Below are positions 56,171 through 64,000 of a stretch of DNA of 64,000 bases, piece by piece. Source of the stretch: Streptomyces cavernae (GTDB lineage: Bacteria > Actinomycetota > Actinomycetes > Streptomycetales > Streptomycetaceae); NCBI RefSeq assembly GCF_004023625.1, contig NZ_RPDJ01000002.1, positions 186,001-250,000 on the forward strand, read 5' to 3'. The notes beneath the pieces are model-generated. The model had not been told where the DNA came from. It ran no database searches and worked only from the letters and a program-made list of their open reading frames with translations. The position numbers and the translations under genes were made by a program. Each line of letters begins with the position of its first letter. The stretch's first letter is position 1.

Positions 56171-57553
56171 GTGGCCGCCGACAAGATCGACACCATCGTC
56201 AGCCTGAGCAAGCGCCGTGGCTTCGTCTACCCGTGCAGCGAGATCTACGGCGGCCAGCGCGCCGCCTGGGACTACGGGCCGCTGGGTGTCGAACTCAAGG
56301 AGAACATCAAGCGCCAGTGGTGGCGCTACATGGTGACGTCACGCGAGGACGTCGTCGGTATCGACTCGTCCGTGATCCTGGCGACCGAGGTCTGGGTCGC
56401 CTCCGGCCACGTGGCGACCTTCACCGACCCGCTCACCGAGTGCACCTCCTGCCACAAGCGCTACCGCGCGGACCACCTGGAAGAGGCGTACGAGGCCAAG
56501 CACGGCCGCCTCCCCGCGAACGGCCTCGCCGACATCAACTGCCCCAACTGCGGCAACAAGGGCCAGTTCACCGAGCCCAAGCAGTTCTCGGGTCTGCTCT
56601 CCACCCACCTCGGCCCCACCCAGGACTCCGGCTCCATCGCGTACCTGCGCCCCGAGACCGCCCAGGGCATCTTCACCAACTTCGCCCAGGTCCAGCAGAC
56701 CTCGCGCCGCAAGCCCCCGTTCGGCATCGCGCAGATGGGCAAGTCGTTCCGCAACGAGATCACGCCGGGCAACTTCATCTTCCGCACCCGCGAGTTCGAG
56801 CAGATGGAGATGGAGTTCTTCGTCAAGCCGGGCGAGGACGAGAAGTGGCACGAGTACTGGATGCAGGAGCGCTGGAACTGGTACACCGGCCTCGGCCTGC
56901 GCGAGGAGAACATGCGCTGGTACGAGCACCCGCAGGAGAAGCTCTCCCACTACTCCAAGCGCACCGCCGACATCGAGTACCGCTTCCAGTTCGGCGGCAG
57001 CGAGTGGGGTGAGCTCGAGGGCGTCGCCAACCGCACCGACTACGACCTGGGTGCCCACTCGAAGGCCTCCGGCCAGGACCTGTCGTACTTCGACCAGGAG
57101 GCCGGCGAGCGCTACACCCCGTACGTCATCGAGCCCGCGGCCGGTGTCGGCCGCACCATGCTCGCCTTCCTCCTCGACGCCTACACCGAGGACGAGGCGC
57201 CCAACGCCAAGGGCAAGATGGAGAAGCGCACCGTGCTGCGCCTCGACCCGCGGATCGCCCCGGTCAAGGTCGCGGTGCTGCCGCTGTCCCGGAACCCGGA
57301 GCTGTCCCCGAAGGCCAAGGGCCTCGCGCAGACGCTGCGCCAGCACTGGAACATCGAGTTCGACGACGCCGGCGCCATCGGCCGCCGCTACCGCCGCCAG
57401 GACGAGATCGGCACCCCGTTCTGCGTGACGGTCGACTTCGACACGCTGGACGACAACGCGGTCACCGTGCGCGAGCGCGACTCGATGAAGCAGGAGCGCG
57501 TGTCCCTGGACCAGATCGAGGGCTACCTGGCGGGCCGCCTGATCGGCTGCTGA
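56171..57553 (+). CDS. glyS: Glycyl-tRNA synthetase (alpha2 type)
   Basis: A 460-residue class II synthetase of the eukaryote-like dimeric type. Motif 1 region [20 protein letters not shown]; an insertion with a zinc ribbon ([16 protein letters not shown]); [14 protein letters not shown] and [30 protein letters not shown] (motif 2); and [16 protein letters not shown] (motif 3). The anticodon-binding domain is C-terminal. GTG at 56171. Confidence 0.97.
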   Translation: MAADKIDTIVSLSKRRGFVYPCSEIYGGQRAAWDYGPLGVELKENIKRQWWRYMVTSREDVVGIDSSVILATEVWVASGHVATFTDPLTECTSCHKRYRADHLEEAYEAKHGRLPANGLADINCPNCGNKGQFTEPKQFSGLLSTHLGPTQDSGSIAYLRPETAQGIFTNFAQVQQTSRRKPPFGIAQMGKSFRNEITPGNFIFRTREFEQMEMEFFVKPGEDEKWHEYWMQERWNWYTGLGLREENMRWYEHPQEKLSHYSKRTADIEYRFQFGGSEWGELEGVANRTDYDLGAHSKASGQDLSYFDQEAGERYTPYVIEPAAGVGRTMLAFLLDAYTEDEAPNAKGKMEKRTVLRLDPRIAPVKVAVLPLSRNPELSPKAKGLAQTLRQHWNIEFDDAGAIGRRYRRQDEIGTPFCVTVDFDTLDDNAVTVRERDSMKQERVSLDQIEGYLAGRLIGC

Positions 57554-57674
57554 CCGGCGCACTTGGCGCGCCCAGCTGCTCCTAGTGCACCCAGCTGCAC
57601 CCGGCGCACCCGGCGGTGCGGCGGCGACCGGAACTTCCGGTTCGCCGCGCTGATCGCCGATCTCCGGATCGCAA

Positions 57675-57720
57675 CGAAAACCCCGGTTCCGTAACGGATG
57701 TAACGGACCCGGGGTTTTCG
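57675..57720. terminator. Strong bidirectional terminator after glyS
   Basis: CGAAAACCCCGG, then TCCGT, a ten-base loop, ACGGA and CCGGGGTTTTCG: a long near-perfect stem with A run before and T run after. It lies 122 bp after the glyS stop and works in either orientation. Confidence 0.92.
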
Positions 57721-57800
57721 CAATCCGGGGGCCGGAGCCCTCCGAAGGAACGGTCGAGCGGCCCGCAGGGGGCGGGTCGCCGGACCTTCACGGGGGCAAC

Positions 57801-58718
57801 ATGCGTAAGCAGGCAGTCATCGGCGCCGCGACCATGGCACTGGCGATCGGCACGGTGGCGTTCGTGGCGACGGACAACACGGACAGCACGGACAACTCCC
57901 GGCAGTCTTCCGCCAGCCGCTCCGAGGTGCAGACGCAGACCGTCACGGGGGCCCGCCTGCCCTCCGCCCGGTCCATCGCGACCGGTCTCACCGCCGACCA
58001 GCGGATCGTCCGCTTCCGCGTCGACCGGCCGGGTGGCGCCGTCTCGTTCGGCAAGGTCCGCGGTCTCAAGGGCGACCGGAAGCTGATCGGCATCGACTAC
58101 CGGGTGCAGAACGGCAAGCTGTACGGGGTCGGCGAGCGCGGCGGCATCTACACGCTCTCCGGCGCCAAGGCCACCAAGGTCTCCCAGCTCAGCGTCGCTC
58201 TCCAAGGCACGTCGTTCGGTGTCGACTTCAACCCGGCGGCCAACCGGCTGCGCGTCATCAGCGACACCGGCCAGAACCTCCGCCACAACATCGACGACCC
58301 GGCCGGCGCCCCGGCCGCGGGCACCACCGCGGTGGACGGCACGCTCACCAACCCGCCCGTGCCGCCCGCCACCACCGGCGCCACCGCGACCGGTGTGACG
58401 GGGGCGGCGTACACCAACAACGACCTGAACGCGACGACAGCCACCACGCTCTTCGACCTCGACACCGCCCTCGACCAGGTGTCGATCCAGTCCCCGGCCA
58501 ACGCGGGCAACCTCGCGCCCACCGGGAAGCTGGGCGTGGACGCCGGCTCCGCCGCCGGCTTCGACATCGTCACCTCCGGTTCGAGCAACACCGGCTACGC
58601 CGCCCTGCGCGTCGGGGGCGCCCAGCGGCTGTACAAGGTCAACCTGCTGAACGGGTCGGTCGCGAAGATCGGCACCTTCAACAAGTCCGTGGTCGACCTG
58701 GCGTTCCCGGTGCGCTGA
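57801..58718 (+). CDS. Secreted DUF4394 domain protein
   Basis: A 305-residue protein with a short N-terminal hydrophobic segment (AVIGAATMALAIGTVAFVATD; signal or anchor). From ~55 a DUF4394 beta-propeller-like domain: IVRFRVDRPG, LIGIDYRVQNGKLYGVGERGGIYTL, GVDFNPAANRLRVISDTGQNLRHN, AYTNNDLN, TLFDLDTALDQVSIQSPANAG. Function unknown. ATG at 57801 follows GGGGG. Confidence 0.88.
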   Translation: MRKQAVIGAATMALAIGTVAFVATDNTDSTDNSRQSSASRSEVQTQTVTGARLPSARSIATGLTADQRIVRFRVDRPGGAVSFGKVRGLKGDRKLIGIDYRVQNGKLYGVGERGGIYTLSGAKATKVSQLSVALQGTSFGVDFNPAANRLRVISDTGQNLRHNIDDPAGAPAAGTTAVDGTLTNPPVPPATTGATATGVTGAAYTNNDLNATTATTLFDLDTALDQVSIQSPANAGNLAPTGKLGVDAGSAAGFDIVTSGSSNTGYAALRVGGAQRLYKVNLLNGSVAKIGTFNKSVVDLAFPVR

Positions 58719-58736
58719 TCCGACGCCCTTCCGGGA

Positions 58737-58774
58737 CGGGCCGTGCATCCGGTTACAGCCGGGTGTACGGCCCG
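58737..58774 (+). terminator. Terminator-like hairpin after DUF4394 gene
   Basis: CGGGCCGT at 58737 pairs with ACGGCCCG at 58767, and the inner CCGG/CCGG segments extend the stem. It begins 18 bases after the stop. No T run. Confidence 0.65.
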
Positions 58775-58858
58775 TCAAAGTCCCTGTGAAGGGGCTCCTG
58801 TGGACCGTGTGCTTCGTGCACACTGGGCGCGACTCGCCACCACCAGTCAGGAGGCGTC

Positions 58859-59080
58859 ATGCCGTCGATGACCACGAGCAAGGTCAGCAGGTGGGACCAG
58901 CACGGGCGCGAGCACATAGTGCGCGTCCGACGGGCGGGCCTGCAGCGCTCGTTGACCTGTGAGACCTGCGGCTGGCGCCAGGGCGCGCAGTTCCTGCCCT
59001 GGCTCAAGGCCGAGGAACACCTCGCGGACGCGCACCAGGCGACGGTGGATCCGACGGAGCCGAGGACGACGGACTCGTAG
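58859..59080 (+). CDS. Small CxxC protein
   Basis: A 73-residue protein with AGGAGG five bases before the ATG. It has one CETCGWRQG zinc-ribbon half-motif and a downstream EEHLADAHQ that could supply His ligands, so it may be a CCHH-type mini zinc finger (C-x2-C-x19-H-x4-H). Codon usage fits a real gene. Family not recognised. Confidence 0.75.
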   Translation: MPSMTTSKVSRWDQHGREHIVRVRRAGLQRSLTCETCGWRQGAQFLPWLKAEEHLADAHQATVDPTEPRTTDS

Positions 59081-59115
59081 GGCCGCCGGCCGCGCACTCC
59101 GCGCGGGGCCGGCCG

Positions 59116-59250
59116 TCACTGCTCGCCCGGCGCCATCCACATCCGCGGGTCCGTGAGCGGCGCGAAGCTACGGCCGCCGTCCAGCTGCAGCAGCGGCTTC
59201 ACGGCGAGCGCCGAGCCCAGCAGGGCCGGCAGGTGGCTGACGGTCTGCTG
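59116..59250 (-). pseudogene. DegV-like C-terminal remnant
   Basis: On the minus strand one frame reads SHLPALLGSALAVKPLLQLD and then GGRSFAPL, close to the fatty-acid-binding DegV motif (ALLGTALSVKPLL), before diverging to TDPRMWMAPGEQ and a stop. No start, no upstream DegV domain. It is a fragment of at most 45 codons in the 224-bp gap 59081-59304, bordered by CTGTCGACAGC-like short repeats. Confidence 0.45.
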
Positions 59251-59304
59251 TCGACAGCCCTGCCGTCGACATCGTGTCGCCGACAGCCCTGTCGTCGGCG
59301 AGAC

Positions 59305-60735
59305 CTACCCCACCGTCCGCGGCAGCCGCAGGCTCAGGGCGATCGTCAGGGCCACCCCCGCCAGCTGGACCAGCAGGGTTGTCACCAGGGCGTCGCGCAT
59401 GCCCGACGACGGGATCAGGGACAGGAAGAGTGTGCCCAGGGTGGCCACGCCCAGGGCGAGGGCCGACTGCTGGATGGTGATCATGACGCCGCTGCCCACG
59501 CCCGCCCGCGGCCCCGGCACCTCCGAGAGGATCACCCGGAAGACCACCGGAAGCTGAAGGGCCTGGCCCACACCCGCGATCGCAGCGCCCGGGAGGAGTT
59601 CGACGAACCCCAGGTCCGGCCAGGAGCGGTATGCCGCGAGCGCGATCAGGGCCACGCCGACCGCCTGGACCACGCCGCCGGCCGTCACCACCCGCGTACC
59701 GAACCGTGCCACCAGCCGGGGCCCCGCCAGCGACACGGCGAAGAAGGACACGGCCATCGGCAGCAGCGCGATTCCCGCTGCGACCGGTCCGCTCCCCGCG
59801 CCCTGCTGCAGCGCCACCGCGATGACGAACATGAAACCGCTGAAGCCGATCGAGAACGGGACGATCATGACGAGCCCGCGGCGCAGCGACACCAGCTCGA
59901 ACAGGCTCGGCGGCACGAGCGGGGTGCGGCCCAGCCGGTCGGCCCGGCGTTCCACCAGGTAGAAGGCGCCCGCCGCGAAGGGGAACGCCGCCAGCGCCAG
60001 CCAGGTCCACAGCGGCCACCCCGCCGCCCGGCCCTCGGTCAGCGGGGCGAGGAGCGTCAGCAGGGAGAGGGCGAGCAGCAACGTGCCGGGGACGTCCACC
60101 GGTTCCGGGTGCTGCGAGCGGGTCTCCGGTACCGAACGGGAGGCCAGCACGAGTCCCGCGAGCACGACCGGCACGTTCACCAGGAAGACCGCGCGCCAGC
60201 CGCTGCCCGCGATGTCCGCGGCGACCAGGACGCCGCCGAGGATCTGCCCGGCGACCATGGCGAGGCCGGCCGTCGCGCCGTACAGGCTCATCGCCCGGGC
60301 GCGCCGGCTGCCGGCCGTCGTCGACTGGATCGTGGCGAGCACCTGCGGCAGCATCGCGGCCGCCGCGGCACCCTGGGCGACCCGGGCGGCCACCAAGGTC
60401 CAGGCGTCGGGTGCCAGCCCGCAGGCCAGCGAGGTCAGTCCGAAGGCCGCCATCCCGCCGAGGAAGAGCCGCCGGCGGCCGAACATGTCGCCGAGGCGTC
60501 CGCCGAGAACGAGCAGGACCGCGTACGAGACCCCGTACCCGGCGACCACCAGCTCCAGTACGGCCTCGCTCGCGGCCAGATCGTGGCCGATGGTGGGCAG
60601 GGCGACGTTGACGATGAAGAAGTCGATCAGAGGAAGGGCCGCACCGAGCAGCACGGTGAACAGTCCGAGCCCGCCGAGGACCGGTGCCGTGACGGGGGAG
60701 CGGACGGGGCTGAGAACGGTTCGCGTTTCGGTCAC
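59305..60735 (-). CDS. MFS drug efflux transporter (DHA2/EmrB-type)
   Basis: A 476-residue membrane protein with about 14 hydrophobic segments. Marks: LPLIDFFIVNVALPTIGHDL (DHA2 motif D1), GGRLGDMFGRRRLFLGG (motif A), VFLVNVPVVLAGLVLASR. GTG at 60735 starts VTETRTVLS; its upstream GAGGGA is very close. It is divergent from the MmyB-type regulator gene with GGTAC-containing repeats between, so repression by that regulator is likely. Confidence 0.92.
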   Translation of the reverse strand: MTETRTVLSPVRSPVTAPVLGGLGLFTVLLGAALPLIDFFIVNVALPTIGHDLAASEAVLELVVAGYGVSYAVLLVLGGRLGDMFGRRRLFLGGMAAFGLTSLACGLAPDAWTLVAARVAQGAAAAAMLPQVLATIQSTTAGSRRARAMSLYGATAGLAMVAGQILGGVLVAADIAGSGWRAVFLVNVPVVLAGLVLASRSVPETRSQHPEPVDVPGTLLLALSLLTLLAPLTEGRAAGWPLWTWLALAAFPFAAGAFYLVERRADRLGRTPLVPPSLFELVSLRRGLVMIVPFSIGFSGFMFVIAVALQQGAGSGPVAAGIALLPMAVSFFAVSLAGPRLVARFGTRVVTAGGVVQAVGVALIALAAYRSWPDLGFVELLPGAAIAGVGQALQLPVVFRVILSEVPGPRAGVGSGVMITIQQSALALGVATLGTLFLSLIPSSGMRDALVTTLLVQLAGVALTIALSLRLPRTVG

Positions 60736-60762
60736 GTCCCTCAGCGTCAGCCCTCGCTGAGA

Positions 60763-60794
60763 CTGGTACCAGAGTCTCCTTATCCTGGTACAAG
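60763..60794. promoter_or_regulatory. Candidate operator for MmyB-type regulator
   Basis: CTGGTACCAG (a perfect palindrome) at 60763 and CTGGTACAAG at 60785 are 22 bp apart, in the 110-bp divergent region between the MFS gene and the regulator gene. Confidence 0.45.
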
Positions 60795-60845
60795 CACTAC
60801 CTGGCAACGGGTACCTCATGGCGGCAGGCTGGGGGAGTGACGACC

Positions 60846-61805
60846 ATGGCCCAGACGATGACACGGCTGACAGCGCCCGGCGGAGTACCGAGGGAAGAAC
60901 TGCGGGAAGAACCACCGGAGGAACCGCGGGCCGTACCGGGGGAAGACGACGTGGCGCGTGAGTCGGAGATGCGGCGCCATGAGCTGGCCGCCTTCCTGCG
61001 CAGCCGCCGGGAGCGCATCACGCCCGAGCAGGTCGGGCTGCCGCGCGGCCGGCGGCGGCGTACGCCCGGGCTGCGCCGCGAGGAGGTCGCACAGCTCTCC
61101 GCGGTCGGGGTCACCTGGTACACGTGGCTGGAGCAGGCGCGCGACATCCAGGTCTCCGTACAGGTCCTGGACGCGCTGGCCCGCACGCTCCAGCTCGACG
61201 TGGGGGAACGCGCGCACCTGTTCCGGCTGGCCATGGCCACGGACCCGACACCGGACGCACGCTGTGCGTCGATCACCCCGGCGTTGCTGGAGATGCTCCG
61301 GCAGCTGGAGCCGCTGCCCGCCGCGATCCAGAACAGCCGCTACGACATCCTCGCCTACAACCGCACCTACGGGCGGCTGCTGTGCGACCTCGACGCGGTG
61401 CCGCCCGAGGACCGCAACTGCATGCTGCTCATCACCACCAACGACCAGTGGCGCTCCTCGATCGTGCAGCTCGACGAGACGATGCGGCTGATGGCCGGCA
61501 AGTTCCGCGCCGCCATGGCCAACCATCTGGCCGAGCCCGCCTGGAAGGCGCTGCTGAAGCGGCTGCGCACGGAGTCGGCCGAGTTCTGCGAGGCCTGGGA
61601 ACGGCACGAGGTGGTGGGCGCGGTCAGCAAGACCAAGGAGTTCGACAACGCGTACGTCGGCCGGCTCCGGCTGATCCACACCAATCTCTGGCTGGGCCCG
61701 GCCAGCGGACCGTACATGGTGACGTACACCCCGGCCGACGACGAGTCCCGGATCCGCGTCCAGCGCCTGCACGAGAGCACGGTGGCCCTGGAAGGCACCC
61801 CCTAG
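60846..61805 (+). CDS. XRE-family regulator with MmyB-like ligand domain
   Basis: A 319-residue regulator. A ~45-residue Glu/Pro-rich N-terminus, an XRE HTH (~45-125; LAAFLRSRRERITPEQVGLP, TPGLRREEVAQLSAVGVTWYTWLEQARDIQVS), then the MmyB-like domain (~140-310; RYDILAYNRTYGRLL, RLRTESAEFCEAWERHEV). Family members typically sit beside dehydrogenase or efflux genes they control. ATG at 60846; GTG at 60837 is in frame. The stop codon overlaps that of the convergent MFS gene (CTAG). Confidence 0.9.
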   Translation: MAQTMTRLTAPGGVPREELREEPPEEPRAVPGEDDVARESEMRRHELAAFLRSRRERITPEQVGLPRGRRRRTPGLRREEVAQLSAVGVTWYTWLEQARDIQVSVQVLDALARTLQLDVGERAHLFRLAMATDPTPDARCASITPALLEMLRQLEPLPAAIQNSRYDILAYNRTYGRLLCDLDAVPPEDRNCMLLITTNDQWRSSIVQLDETMRLMAGKFRAAMANHLAEPAWKALLKRLRTESAEFCEAWERHEVVGAVSKTKEFDNAYVGRLRLIHTNLWLGPASGPYMVTYTPADDESRIRVQRLHESTVALEGTP

Positions 61806-63295
61806 GCGTCTTCCAAGCCTCCCCGCGCCTCCCCGGGCGTCCTCTGGGCCACGGCCTCCGCCGGGTCCCGTGCCTTGGCCGACTCCAGTCGCCGCGCCGC
61901 GCGTTCCGCCGAGCGGCGCGCCCACGCTCCGCTGGTCAGCAGGCCGACGAGCAGGACCAGCAGACCGCAGCCGGCGATGATCCACCAGGCGGGGCGGGCC
62001 GCGGAGACGAACGATGTCTCGTACGAGGAGCCGTGGACGCCCGCGGCCAGCACGGCGCCGATGATCGCGACGCCGAGCGTGCCGCCGATCTGCCGGCTGG
62101 TCGAGGCGACCGCCGCCGCCACCCCGGCCTGGGACCGGGGCATCCCGGACACCGCCGTGTTGGTGATCGGCGCGTTCACGAAGCCGAAGCCGAGCCCGAA
62201 GAGGACATACCCGACGACCAGTGTCACGTTCGACGTCTCGCCCTCGAACGCGGCGAACAGCACCCCGCTCGCCGTCATCGTCACACCCGCCGTCAGCAGG
62301 GAGGGCCGCGGCCCGTGACTGCCGACCAGCCGCCCCGACAGCGGTGCGCACACGAACGTCATCGCCGCCATCGGCAGCATCCACAGACCCGCGGGCAGCG
62401 CGCCCAGGCCCCGTACGTTCTGCAGGTACAGCGTCGACAGGAACAGGAACCCGCTGAGCGCCGCGAACGCGCTGATCGCTATCACCGTCGCCCCGCTGAA
62501 CGGCGCCGACCTGAAGAAGCGCAGGTCGATGAGGGGTTCGGCGCGCCGGGGCTCGTACCACAGGATGCCCACCAGCGCGGCGAGCGCGATGCCGAAGCAG
62601 GTGAGAACGGTCGGCGACGCGAGCCCCTTCTCGGGCGCGCCGATGATCCCGTACGTCAGCGAGCCCAGCAGCGCGATCACCAGCAGCTGCCCGACGGGGT
62701 CGGGGCGGCGGGCCTTCGGCGCACGGGACTCGGGCACGTGGCGCCAGGTGAGCAGGAGGGCGACGACGCCGACCGGAACGTTTATCCAGAAGATCGAGCG
62801 CCAGCCGACCGAGTCCACGAGCAGTCCACCGACGATCGGCCCGGCCGCCATCGAGATCCCGACGACCCCGCCCCAGACGCCGATGGCACGGGCCCGCTCG
62901 CGCGGCTGGGTGAAGGTGTTGGTGATGATGGACATCGCCACCGGGTTGAGCATCGAACCGCCGACCGCCTGGACCATGCGGAAGACGACCAGCGCGTCGA
63001 GGCTGGGGGCGAGGGAGCAGAGCGCCGAGCCGGCGGTGAAGACGACCAGACCCGCCATGAAGACCTTGCGGCGTCCGATCCGGTCGGCGGTGGAGCCCGC
63101 CAGCATCAGCAGCGAGGCGAGAACCAGCGTGTACGCGTCGATCGTCCACTGCAGGCCCGAGACGCTCGCGTCCAGGTCTTTCTGGAGCGCGGGCAGGGCG
63201 ACGTTCAGCACCGTGTTGTCGAGGCTCACGATCAGCAGGCTCATGCAGCAGATCGCGAGCACCAGCATGCGTCGGCGAGAGCTGAGCTCGGGCAT
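61802..63295 (-). CDS. MFS multidrug transporter (EmrB/QacA, DHA2)
   Basis: A 497-residue protein with about 14 membrane segments: SLDNTVLNVALPALQKDL, GSTADRIGRRKVFMAG (motif A), VAMSIITNTFTQPRERARAIGVWGGVVGISMAAGPIVGGLLV (antiporter motif C). A ~40-residue hydrophilic C-tail. It converges on the MmyB-type gene with a 4-bp overlap of stop codons. ATG at 63295. Confidence 0.93.
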   Translation of the reverse strand: MPELSSRRRMLVLAICCMSLLIVSLDNTVLNVALPALQKDLDASVSGLQWTIDAYTLVLASLLMLAGSTADRIGRRKVFMAGLVVFTAGSALCSLAPSLDALVVFRMVQAVGGSMLNPVAMSIITNTFTQPRERARAIGVWGGVVGISMAAGPIVGGLLVDSVGWRSIFWINVPVGVVALLLTWRHVPESRAPKARRPDPVGQLLVIALLGSLTYGIIGAPEKGLASPTVLTCFGIALAALVGILWYEPRRAEPLIDLRFFRSAPFSGATVIAISAFAALSGFLFLSTLYLQNVRGLGALPAGLWMLPMAAMTFVCAPLSGRLVGSHGPRPSLLTAGVTMTASGVLFAAFEGETSNVTLVVGYVLFGLGFGFVNAPITNTAVSGMPRSQAGVAAAVASTSRQIGGTLGVAIIGAVLAAGVHGSSYETSFVSAARPAWWIIAGCGLLVLLVGLLTSGAWARRSAERAARRLESAKARDPAEAVAQRTPGEARGGLEDA

Positions 63296-63391
63296 GCGGC
63301 CATGGTACGCCGGTATCGATAGTGCGCCTAACTAATGAGTGTGGCGAGTTATTCGCGTCGGGCACCTCCCGGCGTACGTGACAATGGAGGA

Positions 63392-64000
63392 ATGTCCACG
63401 CCCACCTCGTCCGCCCCATACTCGCTGAATCCGACGCTGCAGGTCGGCCCGCACACCGTGGCGCCGCCCGTCGTTCTCGCCCCCATGGCGGGGATCACCA
63501 ACGCGCCGTTCCGCTCGCTGTGCCGGGAGTTCTCCGGCGGCAAGGGGCTGTTCGTCAGCGAGATGATCACCACCCGGGCACTGGTGGAGCGCAACGAGAA
63601 GACGATGCAGCTGGTCCACTTCGACGCGAGCGAGACCCCGCGGTCGATCCAGCTGTACGGCGTCGACCCGGCGACGGTCGGCAAGGCGGTGCGCATGATC
63701 GCCGAGGAGGACCTCGCCGACCACATCGACCTCAACTTCGGCTGCCCCGTGCCGAAGGTCACCCGCAAGGGCGGCGGCTCGGCGCTCCCGTACAAGCGGA
63801 ACCTGCTGCGGGCGATCCTGCGGGAGGCCGTGAGCGGGGCCGGGGACCTGCCCGTGACGATGAAGATGCGCAAGGGCATCGACGACGACCACATCACCTA
63901 CCTCGACGCCGGCCGGATCGCCGTCGAGGAGGGAGTCACGTCCATCGCGCTGCACGGGCGGACGGCCGCACAGCACTACGGCGGCACCGCGGACTGGGAC
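63392..64000 (+). CDS. dusB: tRNA-dihydrouridine synthase (3' truncated by window)
   Basis: 203 codons are visible, open to the window edge. APMAGITNAPFRSLCREF, LFVSEMITTRALVERNEK, RSIQLYGVDPATVG, DHIDLNFGCPVPKVTRKGGGSAL (active-site Cys in NFGCP), VTMKMRKGIDDDH and IALHGRTAAQHYGG are Dus signatures of the DusB branch. It is an FMN enzyme reducing uridine in tRNA D-loops. ATG at 63392 follows GGAGGA, which is unusually close (1-2 bases). Confidence 0.94.
   Translation, partial: MSTPTSSAPYSLNPTLQVGPHTVAPPVVLAPMAGITNAPFRSLCREFSGGKGLFVSEMITTRALVERNEKTMQLVHFDASETPRSIQLYGVDPATVGKAVRMIAEEDLADHIDLNFGCPVPKVTRKGGGSALPYKRNLLRAILREAVSGAGDLPVTMKMRKGIDDDHITYLDAGRIAVEEGVTSIALHGRTAAQHYGGTADWD

Overview
The window is a GC-rich actinobacterial chromosome segment. 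GTG starts, overlapping ATGA/GTGA gene junctions, near-saturated GC at third codon positions and the gene content and order (hrcA-dnaJ2, rnz, add, phoH-ybeY-CNNM-era, leuA, recO-uppS-zur-znu-glyS) point to Streptomyces. It is mostly core chromosome. No tRNA, rRNA, CRISPR array, prophage or complete IS was found.

Left end (1-12.6 kb): the 3' part of a large SF1 helicase fused to a nuclease domain and, at the C-terminus, a GreA/GreB-like module. Next come a poly-HAMP hybrid histidine kinase and response regulator (OsaA/OsaB-like) divergent from an RsbW-GAF-SpoIIE phosphatase, then hemW, a Uma2-type nuclease and a DUF3097 gene, ending in a tandem-repeat tract.

12.6-27.3 kb: an MBL-fold hydrolase; CIRCE-controlled hrcA-dnaJ; a nitronate monooxygenase coupled to rsmE; a small lipoprotein; a tricorn-type protease followed by an AAA+ ATPase/TPR pair; a HIT protein, RNase Z and adenosine deaminase. 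Two copies of a Streptomyces-type interspersed intergenic repeat lie directly after dnaJ and after the tricorn gene.

27.3-42.6 kb: a 700-bp tandem-repeat tract, a PfkB kinase, phoH-ybeY-CNNM/CBS-MmcQ, a cytidine-deaminase-like protein that has lost its zinc motif, a secreted protein and era, whose 3' end is duplicated downstream. Then a GH1 glucosidase/MFS operon, a protealysin-like protease with an emfourin-type inhibitor gene, leuA with a leucine-rich leader peptide, and a TerB-like protein.

42.6-64 kb: an MMPL transporter with a two-component system, a DHDPS-family lyase, an ECF (SigE-family) sigma factor with a coupled membrane protein, a small PTP-like phosphatase, two abutting MITE-like elements bounded by CTAG, recO, uppS, zur and znuBC-znuA with twin Zur boxes over an apparently leaderless promoter, glyS, a DUF4394 protein, two MFS efflux genes around an MmyB-type regulator, and the 5' part of dusB.

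Best candidates for under-described biology: the helicase-nuclease-GreA fusion, the protease-emfourin pair, the tricorn/AAA/TPR cluster, the inactive cytidine deaminase relic, and the CTAG-bounded MITE pair upstream of recO.
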